Origin: Bacteroidales bacterium UBA1189 | GTDB taxonomy: Bacteria > Bacteroidota > Bacteroidia > Bacteroidales > Bacteroidaceae | Assembly (NCBI GenBank): GCA_002309805.1 | Contig: DBYJ01000057.1 | Location: 1-13,405 of the forward strand | Length of the DNA: 13,405 nucleotides | Direction of reading: 5' to 3' | In this document: piece after piece, positions 1 to 7,360 of the stretch | How positions within the stretch are numbered: position 1 is the stretch's first letter | Layout of the letters: each line of letters begins with the position of its first letter | Translations under genes and position numbers: made by a program | The notes under the pieces: generated by a model | What the model was told of the DNA's origin: nothing | What the model saw: the letters and a program-made list of their open reading frames with translations, nothing else | The model's database searches: none

Positions 1-50
1 GACCTCTTGCCTGTCAAGCAAGCGCTCTGAACCAACTGAGCTAAAGGACC
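1..50 (-). tRNA. tRNA-Val (anticodon GAC), 3' part cut off by the window edge
   Basis: Read on the minus strand from base 50, the sequence begins with acceptor strand GGTCCTT, then TA, and a D arm GCTC/GAGC with an AGTTGGTTCA loop. The anticodon stem is CTTGC/GCAAG around the seven-base loop TTGACAG. Loop positions 34-36 are GAC, which reads valine GUC/GUU codons. The variable-region start AGGTC is the last part visible; the T arm and 3' acceptor strand lie beyond base 1. A Bacteroidota promoter sits just upstream. Aspartate was considered but would need anticodon GTC. Confidence 0.93.
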
Positions 51-67
51 GTTTTCAAATTCGGCTG

Positions 68-99
68 CAAAGATACGGCAAACCGTTAAAAGTGCCAAA
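68..99 (-). promoter_or_regulatory. Promoter of the tRNA-Val gene
   Basis: On the minus strand a -33 element TTTGG (95-99) is followed by 19 bases and the -7 element TATCTTTG (68-75). This fits the Bacteroidota housekeeping promoter (TTTG, 19-21 bases, TAnnTTTG). Initiation about 8 bases further on would give a leader of roughly 10 bases before the tRNA 5' end. Confidence 0.8.
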
Positions 100-148
100 C
101 AAAAACAACATTTTTTTTCACAGAAGACGAAATTTCTTCAAAATCCAC

Positions 149-156
149 TACCTTTG
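149..156 (+). promoter_or_regulatory. -7 promoter element for the DUF4298-mnmA pair
   Basis: TACCTTTG matches the Bacteroidota -7 consensus TAnnTTTG exactly. No good -33 TTTG is visible at 19-21 bases upstream, where the sequence is purine-rich. Transcription would begin near base 163. This argues against any start codon upstream of that point and decides the start of the DUF4298 gene. Confidence 0.6.
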
Positions 157-196
157 CACTCCTTTTGCAAATCAAATGCATCCTCAGCATAAAGAA

Positions 197-511
197 ATGG
201 AACAGATTGAACGGATTCAGCAGATGGAACAGATGCTCGACAAGGCTACGGCGGCTGTCAACGGGCTTTCGGCAGCCCTCGACAACTACGACGAAGCACG
301 CGAGGCCATCCGCGCCCTGGACGAATACTACGGCAGCGAAGCCTGGAAGGATGACTTCCATGCTGACGAGGAGGGCCTGCTGCCTGCCGGCCTGAAACGC
401 GGCGTGCTCTCTGAGGACGGCGCTTGGAACCTCCTCGCCGACAACCGCGAGCTGATTGTCCGCCTGCTTGAAACCGCTACCCAAATCCTCAGAGACAGAA
501 ATGGACTATAG
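197..511 (+). CDS. DUF4298 family protein, function unknown
   Basis: This encodes a 104-residue acidic, highly helical protein. The N-terminal half (MEQIERIQQMEQMLDKA onwards) has heptad-like spacing suggesting a short coiled coil. The C-terminal half carries DEYYGSEAWKDDFHADEEG and LKRGVLSEDGAWNLL, which I recognise as the core of DUF4298. No signal peptide, membrane segment or catalytic motif is visible, so it is presumably cytosolic. The start at 197 was chosen because the family begins with this MEQI-like segment; ATG 176 is an alternative, and the frame is open up to 92 but that lies before the -7 element. The gene overlaps mnmA by 11 bases (ATG at 501, TAG at 509-511), which suggests translational coupling. 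I recognise the family but no established function. Confidence 0.85.
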   Translation: MEQIERIQQMEQMLDKATAAVNGLSAALDNYDEAREAIRALDEYYGSEAWKDDFHADEEGLLPAGLKRGVLSEDGAWNLLADNRELIVRLLETATQILRDRNGL

Positions 512-1577
512 CGAACTGGAAGGAAAACGGATTGCCGTCCTCCTTTCAGGGGGCGTCGATAGTTCTGTGGCCGTCTGGCAACTGGTCAGCCAAGGTCTGA
601 AGCCCGACTGCTTCTACATCCGCATCGGCCCTGACGAAACGGAGGAATGGGACTGCACATCTGAAGAGGATATGGAGATGGCGACCTCCGTCGCCCAGCG
701 CTACGGGCTGACGCTGAACGTCGTGGACTGCCATCGCGAATACTGGGACCAGGTCACGCGCTACACGATGGAGAAAGTCCGCGCCGGCTATACGCCCAAC
801 CCCGACGTCATGTGCAACAGGCTCATCAAGTTCGGCGCCTTCGACGAGAAGGCTGGCCACGACTACGACCTCATCGCCACAGGGCACTATGCCCAGACCG
901 AGTGGATTGACGGACAGAAATGGCTCACCACCAGCCCCGACCCTGTGAAGGATCAGACCGACTTCCTGGCCCAGATCTACGACTGGCAGCTTCGCAAGGC
1001 CCTCTTCCCCATCGGACATCTTTATAAAGAGGAGGTACGCGCCATTGCCGAGCGCGAGCACCTCGTTAGCGCCCATCGCAAGGACTCGCAGGGCATCTGC
1101 TTCCTCGGAAAAATCAACTACAACGACTACGTGCGCCGCTATCTGGGCGAGCAGCCTGGCGACGTCGTCGACTGGGAGACGGGAAAGGTCATCGGGCAGC
1201 ACAAAGGGCTCTGGTTCCACACCATCGGGCAGCGGAAGGGCCTCGGACTGGGCGGAGGCCCTTGGAACGTCATCCGCAAGGATATGAAGAACAACATCCT
1301 CTACGTCGTCAAGGGCTACGAGCCCGAGACCGTCTGCCGCAGCCAGTTCCCGATCTGCGACATCCATCTGCTGACCCCCTGCACCTTGCCCCACGAAATC
1401 AGCTTCAAGATTCGTCACACCCCCCACTGGACCTCCGCCACTCTCGACGGCAACGTCATCCGTTCCGCTGCCCCCATACAGGGCGTTGCCCCTGGGCAGT
1501 TCTGCGTCCTTTACGACAAGGACCACCACCGTTGTTTCGGCTCGGCTGAGATTGCATGGAGCGACGAAGAAAAATGA
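501..1577 (+). CDS. mnmA: tRNA-specific 2-thiouridylase MnmA
   Basis: MnmA adenylates and then thiolates U34 of the glutamate, lysine and glutamine tRNAs to give 2-thiouridine, using persulfide sulfur from an upstream relay; it is cytosolic. The protein is 358 residues, normal for the family. The PP-loop is SGGVDSS (residues 16-22). The two catalytic cysteines are in CNRLIKF (C105) and DSQGICF (C200), corresponding to E. coli C102 and C199. GHY (128-130) and the THUMP-less beta-barrel region with HTIGQRKGLGLGGG are present. ATG 501 was chosen because MDYSELEGKRIAVLLSGG matches the family start; the frame is open to an ATG at 456, but that would add 15 residues with no family match. It overlaps the DUF4298 gene and is probably cotranscribed with it. 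No terminator is visible after its stop. Confidence 0.95.
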   Translation: MDYSELEGKRIAVLLSGGVDSSVAVWQLVSQGLKPDCFYIRIGPDETEEWDCTSEEDMEMATSVAQRYGLTLNVVDCHREYWDQVTRYTMEKVRAGYTPNPDVMCNRLIKFGAFDEKAGHDYDLIATGHYAQTEWIDGQKWLTTSPDPVKDQTDFLAQIYDWQLRKALFPIGHLYKEEVRAIAEREHLVSAHRKDSQGICFLGKINYNDYVRRYLGEQPGDVVDWETGKVIGQHKGLWFHTIGQRKGLGLGGGPWNVIRKDMKNNILYVVKGYEPETVCRSQFPICDIHLLTPCTLPHEISFKIRHTPHWTSATLDGNVIRSAAPIQGVAPGQFCVLYDKDHHRCFGSAEIAWSDEEK

Positions 1578-1595
1578 AAAAAACTTGCTGATTTA

Positions 1596-1627
1596 TTTGC
1601 ATATCTCAGAAAAAAACCGTTACTTTG
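1596..1627 (+). promoter_or_regulatory. Promoter of the rpmB-rpmG-DUF4295 operon
   Basis: A -33 element TTTGC (1596-1600) is followed by 19 bases and TTACTTTG (1620-1627), one base from the TAnnTTTG consensus. It begins 19 bases after the mnmA stop and gives a 5' leader of about 130 bases before rpmB. Confidence 0.7.
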
Positions 1628-1761
1628 CACGCTGATTTCTAAGAACAACCACGGAAGGTCCCGGTAAAGCGCCGCGAATCAGTGCATTGGATGCTAAATG
1701 CACCGTTTTAAGCCGCTCCGGCCTCCATCAAAAGAATAAGTAAACATTAAAGAAGATAGCG
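1628..1761 (+). promoter_or_regulatory. Long, potentially structured 5' leader of rpmB
   Basis: The untranslated stretch between promoter and rpmB can fold. A perfect 7-bp stem, GTGCATT (1682-1688) with AATGCAC (1697-1703), closes an 8-base loop. Outside it, AGCG (1668-1671) can pair with CGCT (1714-1717), CCGG (1661-1664) with CCGG (1718-1721), and GG (1657-1658) with CC (1722-1723), giving an interrupted long-range stem around the hairpin. The 3' end, from about 1727, is A-rich and unpaired up to the start codon. Ribosomal protein operons often use such leaders for autoregulation. I do not recognise this as a named family, so the regulatory role is inferred. Confidence 0.45.
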
Positions 1762-2022
1762 ATGTCTAAAATTTGTCAAATTACCGGAAAGAAGGCCATG
1801 GTTGGCAACAACGTGTCACATTCCAAGCGTCGCACCAAGCGCACGTTCGATGTGAACTTGTTTAATAAGAAGTTCTACTACGTAGAGAAAGGTTGCTGGA
1901 TTGAGCTGCGCCTGAGCGCCGCCGGCCTGCGCATTATCAACAGGAAAGGCTTGGATGCCGCCCTTAAGGACGCCGTCGCCAATGGCTATTGCGACTGGAA
2001 CGAGATTGCAGTCATAGGATAA
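1762..2022 (+). CDS. rpmB: 50S ribosomal protein L28 (bL28)
   Basis: This is a structural protein of the large ribosomal subunit. The 86 residues start MSKICQITGKKAMVGNNVSH, and SKRRTKRTFDVNLF and the later SAAGLRIINRKGLD are typical of L28. The N-terminal CxxC zinc pair of the C+ form is absent: only C5 is present in that position, so this is the zinc-free type. It is the first gene of a three-gene operon; rpmG starts 21 bases after its stop. The upstream leader may control it. Confidence 0.97.
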   Translation: MSKICQITGKKAMVGNNVSHSKRRTKRTFDVNLFNKKFYYVEKGCWIELRLSAAGLRIINRKGLDAALKDAVANGYCDWNEIAVIG

Positions 2023-2043
2023 ACAGTTCAAGAGAATACAATT

Positions 2044-2232
2044 ATGGCAAAGAAAGTTAAAGGAAACAGAGTGCAGGTCATCCTCGAATGCACTGAGCAG
2101 AAAGAAAGCGGCGTACCCGGCATGAGCCGTTACATCACCACCAAGAACCGCAAGAACACCACCGAGCGTCTTGAGCTGAAGAAGTACAATCCCTATCTGA
2201 AGCGCATGACCGTCCACAAAGAGATTAAGTAA
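2044..2232 (+). CDS. rpmG: 50S ribosomal protein L33 (bL33)
   Basis: The 62-residue basic protein starts MAKKVKGNRVQVILECTEQ and contains RYITTKNRKNTTERLELKKY and NPYLKRMTVHKE, the L33 signature. The four zinc cysteines of C+ L33 are not present: C16 remains, but its partner is Q19 and the second pair is replaced by N/Y-type residues. It should therefore fold without zinc. It lies between rpmB and the DUF4295 gene, with 26 bases to the next start. Confidence 0.97.
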   Translation: MAKKVKGNRVQVILECTEQKESGVPGMSRYITTKNRKNTTERLELKKYNPYLKRMTVHKEIK

Positions 2233-2258
2233 TTCCCCAACCGCTAAATTTCAGAATC

Positions 2259-2411
2259 ATGGCAAAGAAAGCAGTTGCAACCCTCCAGACCGGCAAGGCC
2301 AGTACCTACGCTAAGGTCATCAAGATGGTGAAGTCGCCCAAGACGGGTGCTTACATCTTCACCGAGGAGATGGTTCCCGCCGACAAGGTGCAGGAATACG
2401 TCAAGAAGTAA
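2259..2411 (+). CDS. DUF4295 family small ribosomal-operon protein
   Basis: This 50-residue reading frame begins MAKKAVATLQTGKAS and ends DKVQEYVKK. It is strongly basic in the first half and contains VKSPKTGAYIFTEEMVP, the pattern of DUF4295. The family is restricted to Bacteroidota and sits directly after rpmG. From memory, a protein of this type was seen bound to the Flavobacterium large subunit and named bL38; I could not verify that here. Position 26 bases after rpmG and just before a terminator makes it the last gene of the operon. In other Bacteroidota I recall ftsY following; here it does not. Confidence 0.9.
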   Translation: MAKKAVATLQTGKASTYAKVIKMVKSPKTGAYIFTEEMVPADKVQEYVKK

Positions 2412-2433
2412 AATCCCTTCCTATCCAATAGTC

Positions 2434-2467
2434 ATCGGGACGTGCCACGCACGCCCCGATTTCTTTT
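2434..2467 (+). terminator. Intrinsic terminator of the rpmB operon
   Basis: ATCGGG (2434-2439) and CGTGC (2441-2445) pair with GCACG (2449-2453) and CCCGAT (2455-2460) around the loop CAC, with one A/C mismatch. The stem is followed by TTCTTTT. It begins 23 bases after the DUF4295 stop. Confidence 0.85.
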
Positions 2468-2538
2468 ATAGTCCTGAAAGGGGAAAAATAGTAGAGGGAA
2501 AAAACACCTCCGTACGTGGAGAATCCAAATATTCTTCC

Positions 2539-2546
2539 TATCTTCG
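2539..2546 (+). promoter_or_regulatory. Probable -7 element of the hexosaminidase gene
   Basis: TATCTTCG differs from the consensus TAnnTTTG at one base and is placed 51 bases before the GH20 start codon. No convincing -33 TTTG is seen at the right distance, so a weak or activator-dependent promoter is possible. Confidence 0.45.
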
Positions 2547-2597
2547 CACCCGTAAACGAAAGTTGAACGAAAGAATCATACCCCATCATCCATACCT

Positions 2598-4268
2598 ATG
2601 AAAAGACTTTCCTTTTTCTTGCTGATTATGTGCACGCCCCTCATGCTATGGGCGCAGACGGCAGACTACCGCATTATTCCCCTCCCCAAAAGCGTTGAGA
2701 CCGATACCACAAAAGCGTTTACGCTGACATCGGGCATGGGCATCGCCTACGACGCTGCTGATGCCGAGGCAAGCCGCAACGCGCTGTTCCTCCAGCAATG
2801 GATTGAGGAGCTGACGGGCATCCGGCTCCAGCTGACGCCAGGCAACAAAAAGGCCGCCATCCGCCTGCAGATCGCAGCCTCCCAACCTAAAGGGAAGAGA
2901 GTCCGAAAGAACAAGTCCCCCCTCCTTCTGGAAGGAAATGGGGAGGCCGCCGAGGAAGCCTACGCCATTACCGTCGACGCTACGGGCATCGTCCTTCATG
3001 CCCGCAAGCCAGTAGGCCTTTTCCGTGCCGCCCAGACGTTGCGCAAGTCGCTGCCCATAGGCGAGGCCAAGGCCGGCATCACCCTACCCTTCACACGCAT
3101 ACAGGACGTACCGCGCTTCAGCTACCGAGGCGCACACCTCGACACCTCGCGCCATTTCTTCACCGTCGATTTCCTCAAGCAGTACCTCGACGTGCTGGCC
3201 CTTCACGGCTGCAACCAGTTCCATTGGCACCTCACGGACAATCAGGGCTGGCGCTTCGAAGTAAAGGCCCTGCCCGATCTGGCGCTGAAGGGCAGCGTGC
3301 GCAAGCAATCCCACATCGGACGTGCTGGCCTCTACGACGGGCAGCCCTACGGCGGATACTATACGCAGGACGAGTGTCGCGAGCTGGTACGCTACGCCGC
3401 CGAGCGCTACATCAACATCATCCCTGAAATCGACATGCCCGCCCACATCGAGAGTGCCCTCAGCGTCTATCCCAACCTCGGCTGCACAGGCGGCCCCTAC
3501 AACGTCGTGCAACATCTGGGAGGCAGCAGCGAAGTGCTCTGTGCCGGCAACCCTGAGACGATGACCTTCCTCAAGACCGTCTTTGGCGAGCTGTGCGACG
3601 TCTTCCCCTCGAAGTTCATCCACATCGGGGGCGACGAATGTCCGAAGAGCCGCTGGAAAAGCTGCCCCAAGTGCCAGGCCAGAATCAAGGAGCTCGGCCT
3701 TGTGGACGACGGCAAGCATAGTGTGGAGAACCAGCTGCAATCGTGGATGAATCACGAGCTGGAAGCCTTCCTGAACGAACGGGGGCGCGACATCATCGGC
3801 TGGGACGAAGTGCTTGAAGGCGGACTTACCGAGGGCGGCATCGTCATGTCGTGGCGCGGCACGGACGGCGGCATCGAGGCAGCCCAGCAAGGTCATCGCG
3901 TCATCATGACCCCTACGGACTACTGCTATCTCGACTATTATCAGCTTCGCGACCACGACCGCCAGCCCGTATCCATTGGCTACTATCTGCCCGTGTCGAA
4001 GTCATACTCCTTCGAGCCGCTTGTACCTGACAAACTCTCTGACGAGGAGCAGCAGTATATCCTCGGCGTGCAGGCTAACCTCTGGACGGAGTATGTCGCC
4101 TGGCCGCAGCACGTGTTCTATATGCTTCTTCCGCGCCTCGATGCCATCAGCGAAGTGCAATGGTGCCGTCCAGACCAGAAGGATTTTGAGGACTTCAAAA
4201 CCCGTCTTGTCCACTTACGACAACTCTACGACCGCATCGGCATCAACTACTGCCGAGATATGGAGTAG
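2598..4268 (+). CDS. Secreted beta-N-acetylhexosaminidase, glycoside hydrolase family 20
   Basis: GH20 enzymes remove terminal beta-linked GlcNAc or GalNAc by substrate-assisted catalysis. The 556-residue protein starts with a signal peptide (MKRLSFFLLIMCTPLMLWA, likely cut before Q20); C12 does not form a proper lipobox, so it is probably soluble in the periplasm. Residues 22-165 form the GH20b-like N-terminal domain (YRIIPLPKSVE). The TIM barrel starts at FSYRGAHLDTSRHF (R177 is the usual sugar-binding arginine). WHLTDNQGWR (210-219) and the catalytic pair D346-E347 in HIGGDE are intact. W402, W419 and W496 match the aromatic pocket. Length and motifs are complete. It is a single gene with its own weak promoter, after a terminator. 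Substrates could be mucin or other host glycans, or chitin-type oligomers; the sequence does not decide. Confidence 0.95.
   Translation: MKRLSFFLLIMCTPLMLWAQTADYRIIPLPKSVETDTTKAFTLTSGMGIAYDAADAEASRNALFLQQWIEELTGIRLQLTPGNKKAAIRLQIAASQPKGKRVRKNKSPLLLEGNGEAAEEAYAITVDATGIVLHARKPVGLFRAAQTLRKSLPIGEAKAGITLPFTRIQDVPRFSYRGAHLDTSRHFFTVDFLKQYLDVLALHGCNQFHWHLTDNQGWRFEVKALPDLALKGSVRKQSHIGRAGLYDGQPYGGYYTQDECRELVRYAAERYINIIPEIDMPAHIESALSVYPNLGCTGGPYNVVQHLGGSSEVLCAGNPETMTFLKTVFGELCDVFPSKFIHIGGDECPKSRWKSCPKCQARIKELGLVDDGKHSVENQLQSWMNHELEAFLNERGRDIIGWDEVLEGGLTEGGIVMSWRGTDGGIEAAQQGHRVIMTPTDYCYLDYYQLRDHDRQPVSIGYYLPVSKSYSFEPLVPDKLSDEEQQYILGVQANLWTEYVAWPQHVFYMLLPRLDAISEVQWCRPDQKDFEDFKTRLVHLRQLYDRIGINYCRDME
2913..2947 (+). 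repeat. Possible in-frame palindromic repeat inside the GH20 gene
   Basis: This 35-base C- then G-rich stretch (TCCTTC paired with GAAGGA, 4+ more weaker pairs) encodes KSPLLLEGNGEA, a low-complexity insert at residues 106-117 between strands of the N-terminal domain. A 35-base segment of the DEAD-box gene (minus strand, 9467-9501) has the same first AAGTCC and last GAGGC, the same length and the same reading frame, and encodes KSFPLGEDLEEA. They look like diverged copies of one dispersed palindromic element inserted into genes; the middles are not well conserved. Confidence 0.35.
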
Positions 4269-4272
4269 TTTT

Positions 4273-7215
4273 TCATTCTTGTTTGTCTACAGAATCCATC
4301 CATTTCCTAATTTGCTTGATACACCAGGGCAACTGGTCTCTAACTTGTTGAACCCAGAAACGGATTACATCCCAACCTTCTCGCATTAAAGCTTGATTGC
4401 GCAGTTGGTCATTATAGCAGAGTTCACCAGTCCAAGTTTGGTGATACATTGCCCCATCAACTTCTATATCAAGTTTCTTTCCTTTGTAGAAAAGAGCAAG
4501 GTCAAGATAATATTTGTCCACATGATATTGTGCGGTTACAGGGATTCCAGCATCAGAAAGTGCTTTTTGAAGCATGTGTTCCCATTCAGAGGATTCTACA
4601 GGAGCATCTTTTCCACAGCTATACTCTGCAAAATGTTCTAGATAACTAACACCACATCGTTTACAATACTGTTTGTCACCAACGGTTACGAGTAAGGCTC
4701 TTGCACGTGTTATGGCAACATTAAACAAATTGCCTGTAGACTTAAGGAACATGAGACTCTGCGACTTAGTTCCATCGGAAACAACAGGAGAGAAAATGAT
4801 AACATCTCTCTCATCACCTTGAAACTTATGCACAGTATCTATCAGTATCCTATTATGAAGTTCCAGATGATTCCGCAGTTCTGCATCTCTCTCCAATGCT
4901 TTAGTAATCATTTCTGCCTGAAGATGGAATGGTGTTGTAACACCTATGCTTCCTTCAAACTCCAATTCAATGGCCAATCGTTTAAGAATACGAATTACGC
5001 CCTCAGCTTCTTTTAAATTATATGCACCTCCATTTTCAGGACGAATAGTTTTACCCTCAATATTCATCCATTGCATTCCAAGAATTGGCTTTCCATTGTT
5101 AGGCGATTGCAGACGACTGTAATCGGTCGCTATTCGAAGCGTATTGTCATAGAATTCCTGATTAGAGAATTGGATGATGTCTAGGAAACTACGATGATGG
5201 TCACGCAATTGGATGATGTTTTCAGATTCTGTCATACACTCTGCGAGGTCATATATTGAACTACCACGATACGACCATCTAGCTTCAATATCATTAGCGA
5301 GGAGCAAGGACAAATCAGTTTGCTTGCTGAGAAGGCAAATATGATTGAGTTGCTGTTTATCGCCAATTACAGCCACACGCTTTGCTCTCATCAATAAGGG
5401 AATCATTGAAGCAATGTCACATTGGCTGGCTTCATCTATAATAAGCAAGTCATATAAGGCTTCCTTGAATGGGATGCGCCTGCGAGCGCTTAAAGACGTA
5501 ATTGCACTTACTGGCAATAAGGTTTTCAATGCGGGTGTATAATAATCAACATGATCATGTTCCAGAAAACTGATGTAATCATGCAATTCACCTCTATTCT
5601 TAGGATTAAATGTACTGATATGCTTATTCAGCCATGAATTCCATGCCGTTCTTGCTTTTGCTTGCAACTCAACATGCTCAGCCATCATTGCAGCATCAAG
5701 CTGTTCCAGTGAGGCAGAATCGCATAACTCTGTAAGTTGGACGTTATAGGAGGCTATTAGTCTCATGTCATCCATAATGGATTTGTATTTTGTGTCGAAA
5801 TCCATCCATTCACGCTCTGACATTTGAGACGAAACTTCAATGCCTATATGATATTTAGCCAAAAAAGAATTAATCACCGATACTTCATCCTCGATTTCAG
5901 CCTTTCTTTTGTATTCCCAACGTTCTTTGAAAAGTTTATCCAACAATCCTTGTGGGCCTTGTTTCAAAGCATCACGATGTTCTACAAAAGCGTTATAAGC
6001 ATTTCCCGCCTCATCAACCTCATTTTCTGTCAACACGCCAATCCATTGCTGGCACTTCTCTCTTACCGCACAAACGGCTTGTTCTAATTCGTCAAGTTGA
6101 TTCCTGCGTTCTACGATTTGTTGCTTCTGCATTCTCTTCGCGTCATAACATGAATAAACACGATTATACGCCTCAAATGCATTTATCATAGAATCACTTT
6201 TAGGTTTGGCTTTTTCCCATAGTTGAGCATAATCGGAAATACACTGCTTGGCACTCTTTTCATATCTGAGAACCAGCGGTAACTCCTTATTAAGAGAGTT
6301 CACACGTTTTACAACGACATCAACAGCGTTGTTGTTCTTACTTGTGAACAACACATTTTGGCCAGCAATTGCTGCATTGATAATAAGATTGGCAACAACT
6401 TGAGTTTTTCCTGTTCCTGGAGGACCAGCTATCAAGGTAACATCAGCACTTAAGGCAGAACGAACTGCCTTCTCTTGCTCATCATTGAGAGGCAGCACCT
6501 CAAGTATTTCTTTTTCAAACGGAGCATTTCTATCAAACTGTTTATGGATAAACTTCCATAAGACAGAGTGGCGAATATCCAAATCTCCATATTGTTCCAA
6601 ATTGGCCAATTCATTGCTTAAGCCAATAGTATATGGTGTAGGATCTTTCGCAAAGATAACTGCACGATTAAGAATCCCATCATTGTCTGAAATATGTAAT
6701 TGGCTTTTCATTAAATTATCTAGATTTAAATCATCAAGCCAATCCCAGTCTGGTCGTATCGTTCGAAGCAAACCAACTTTTTCAGCTAAATCGTCAAAGG
6801 ATGCATGACCATCTGTAAAACCAAGTTCAGCTTCCAATTCTCGAAGTTCATAGATATTCTCCGTTTTTTCATTTGTAGAATACTTGTCTATGATATCTTT
6901 ATTTATCAGCAGTTCTTCATCTATAGAAAAGCCTTCCGTTTTTCCTCGTGTTCCGTCACTATATGTGATATGAATAATAAATAAAGGAGAAATGAAATGT
7001 TTGACTTTCAATATAGGATAGCCAATAAGCAATTCTTTCTCTTTATCAAGATTACCTCGAAGGAATGCTCCTATTGCTGGCAATTTCAATGCACCATTGT
7101 TCAGCCAAGGTAAGTTGATGAAAGACTGCTCATCCTTCATCGATGCGCGAAGCGATGTATTACTTTCCAGCGCAATGCAACTTATGTAATATTTACAAAG
7201 ACCCTTTAATGTCAT
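4273..7215 (-). CDS. UPF1-like superfamily 1 helicase with C-terminal PD-(D/E)XK nuclease domain
   Basis: The 980-residue cytosolic protein has a complete SF1 helicase core: Q-like NDEQ (244-247), Walker A GPPGTGKT (264-271), TSKNNNAVDVV (Ia), Walker B DEASQ (594-598), GDKQQL (618-623, III), RDHHRS (671-676, IV), VHKFQGDERDVI (795-806, V) and NVAITRAR (832-839, VI). Residues about 340-560, between Ia and II, are an inserted helical, coiled-coil-like region. A CxxC (851-854) precedes the tail. Residues about 874-975 resemble the DUF559/Vsr-type nuclease fold: E877 or E879, D905, then E918-V-D920 and H925, followed by GWDVIRFW. Such helicase-nuclease fusions occur as restriction or phage-defence effectors; a DNA or RNA substrate is not decided. 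The gene is AT-rich against its neighbours. It stands alone, diverges from vapE and converges on GH20 with a 4-base gap. Defence role is inferred. Confidence 0.88.
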   Translation of the reverse strand: MTLKGLCKYYISCIALESNTSLRASMKDEQSFINLPWLNNGALKLPAIGAFLRGNLDKEKELLIGYPILKVKHFISPLFIIHITYSDGTRGKTEGFSIDEELLINKDIIDKYSTNEKTENIYELRELEAELGFTDGHASFDDLAEKVGLLRTIRPDWDWLDDLNLDNLMKSQLHISDNDGILNRAVIFAKDPTPYTIGLSNELANLEQYGDLDIRHSVLWKFIHKQFDRNAPFEKEILEVLPLNDEQEKAVRSALSADVTLIAGPPGTGKTQVVANLIINAAIAGQNVLFTSKNNNAVDVVVKRVNSLNKELPLVLRYEKSAKQCISDYAQLWEKAKPKSDSMINAFEAYNRVYSCYDAKRMQKQQIVERRNQLDELEQAVCAVREKCQQWIGVLTENEVDEAGNAYNAFVEHRDALKQGPQGLLDKLFKERWEYKRKAEIEDEVSVINSFLAKYHIGIEVSSQMSEREWMDFDTKYKSIMDDMRLIASYNVQLTELCDSASLEQLDAAMMAEHVELQAKARTAWNSWLNKHISTFNPKNRGELHDYISFLEHDHVDYYTPALKTLLPVSAITSLSARRRIPFKEALYDLLIIDEASQCDIASMIPLLMRAKRVAVIGDKQQLNHICLLSKQTDLSLLLANDIEARWSYRGSSIYDLAECMTESENIIQLRDHHRSFLDIIQFSNQEFYDNTLRIATDYSRLQSPNNGKPILGMQWMNIEGKTIRPENGGAYNLKEAEGVIRILKRLAIELEFEGSIGVTTPFHLQAEMITKALERDAELRNHLELHNRILIDTVHKFQGDERDVIIFSPVVSDGTKSQSLMFLKSTGNLFNVAITRARALLVTVGDKQYCKRCGVSYLEHFAEYSCGKDAPVESSEWEHMLQKALSDAGIPVTAQYHVDKYYLDLALFYKGKKLDIEVDGAMYHQTWTGELCYNDQLRNQALMREGWDVIRFWVQQVRDQLPWCIKQIRKWMDSVDKQE

Positions 7216-7289
7216 ACAAATTAGTTCAAGTCCTTCTGCAAGATAAATCTACCGTCGTGGCCCATATTCACCTCAAAACTATAATGCTG

Positions 7290-7297
7290 CAAAAATA
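7290..7297 (-). promoter_or_regulatory. -7 promoter element of the helicase-nuclease gene
   Basis: On the minus strand TATTTTTG fits TAnnTTTG exactly, 74 bases before the start codon. A clear -33 TTTG is not found at 19-21 bases; the region there is T-rich. The transcript would carry a leader of about 65 bases. Confidence 0.55.
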
Positions 7298-7360
7298 CGA
7301 AAAAGCTTGAAAAGAAATGCTCTTTGGGCGAAAAAATGAAAAATAATCTCTCTATTTCAC

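Noticed and set aside
92..196. Upstream extension of the DUF4298 gene
   Set aside because: The added residues (PNKNNIFFHRRRNFF and on) do not resemble the family, and most of this stretch lies before or in the TACCTTTG promoter element.
546..1529. 327-residue minus-strand frame opposite mnmA
   Set aside because: It is a shadow of mnmA, low in complexity (V/A/D/G-rich), with no family match or promoter.
3084..3956. 290-residue minus-strand frame opposite the GH20 gene
   Set aside because: It is antisense to the intact GH20 catalytic domain and reflects that gene's codon composition.
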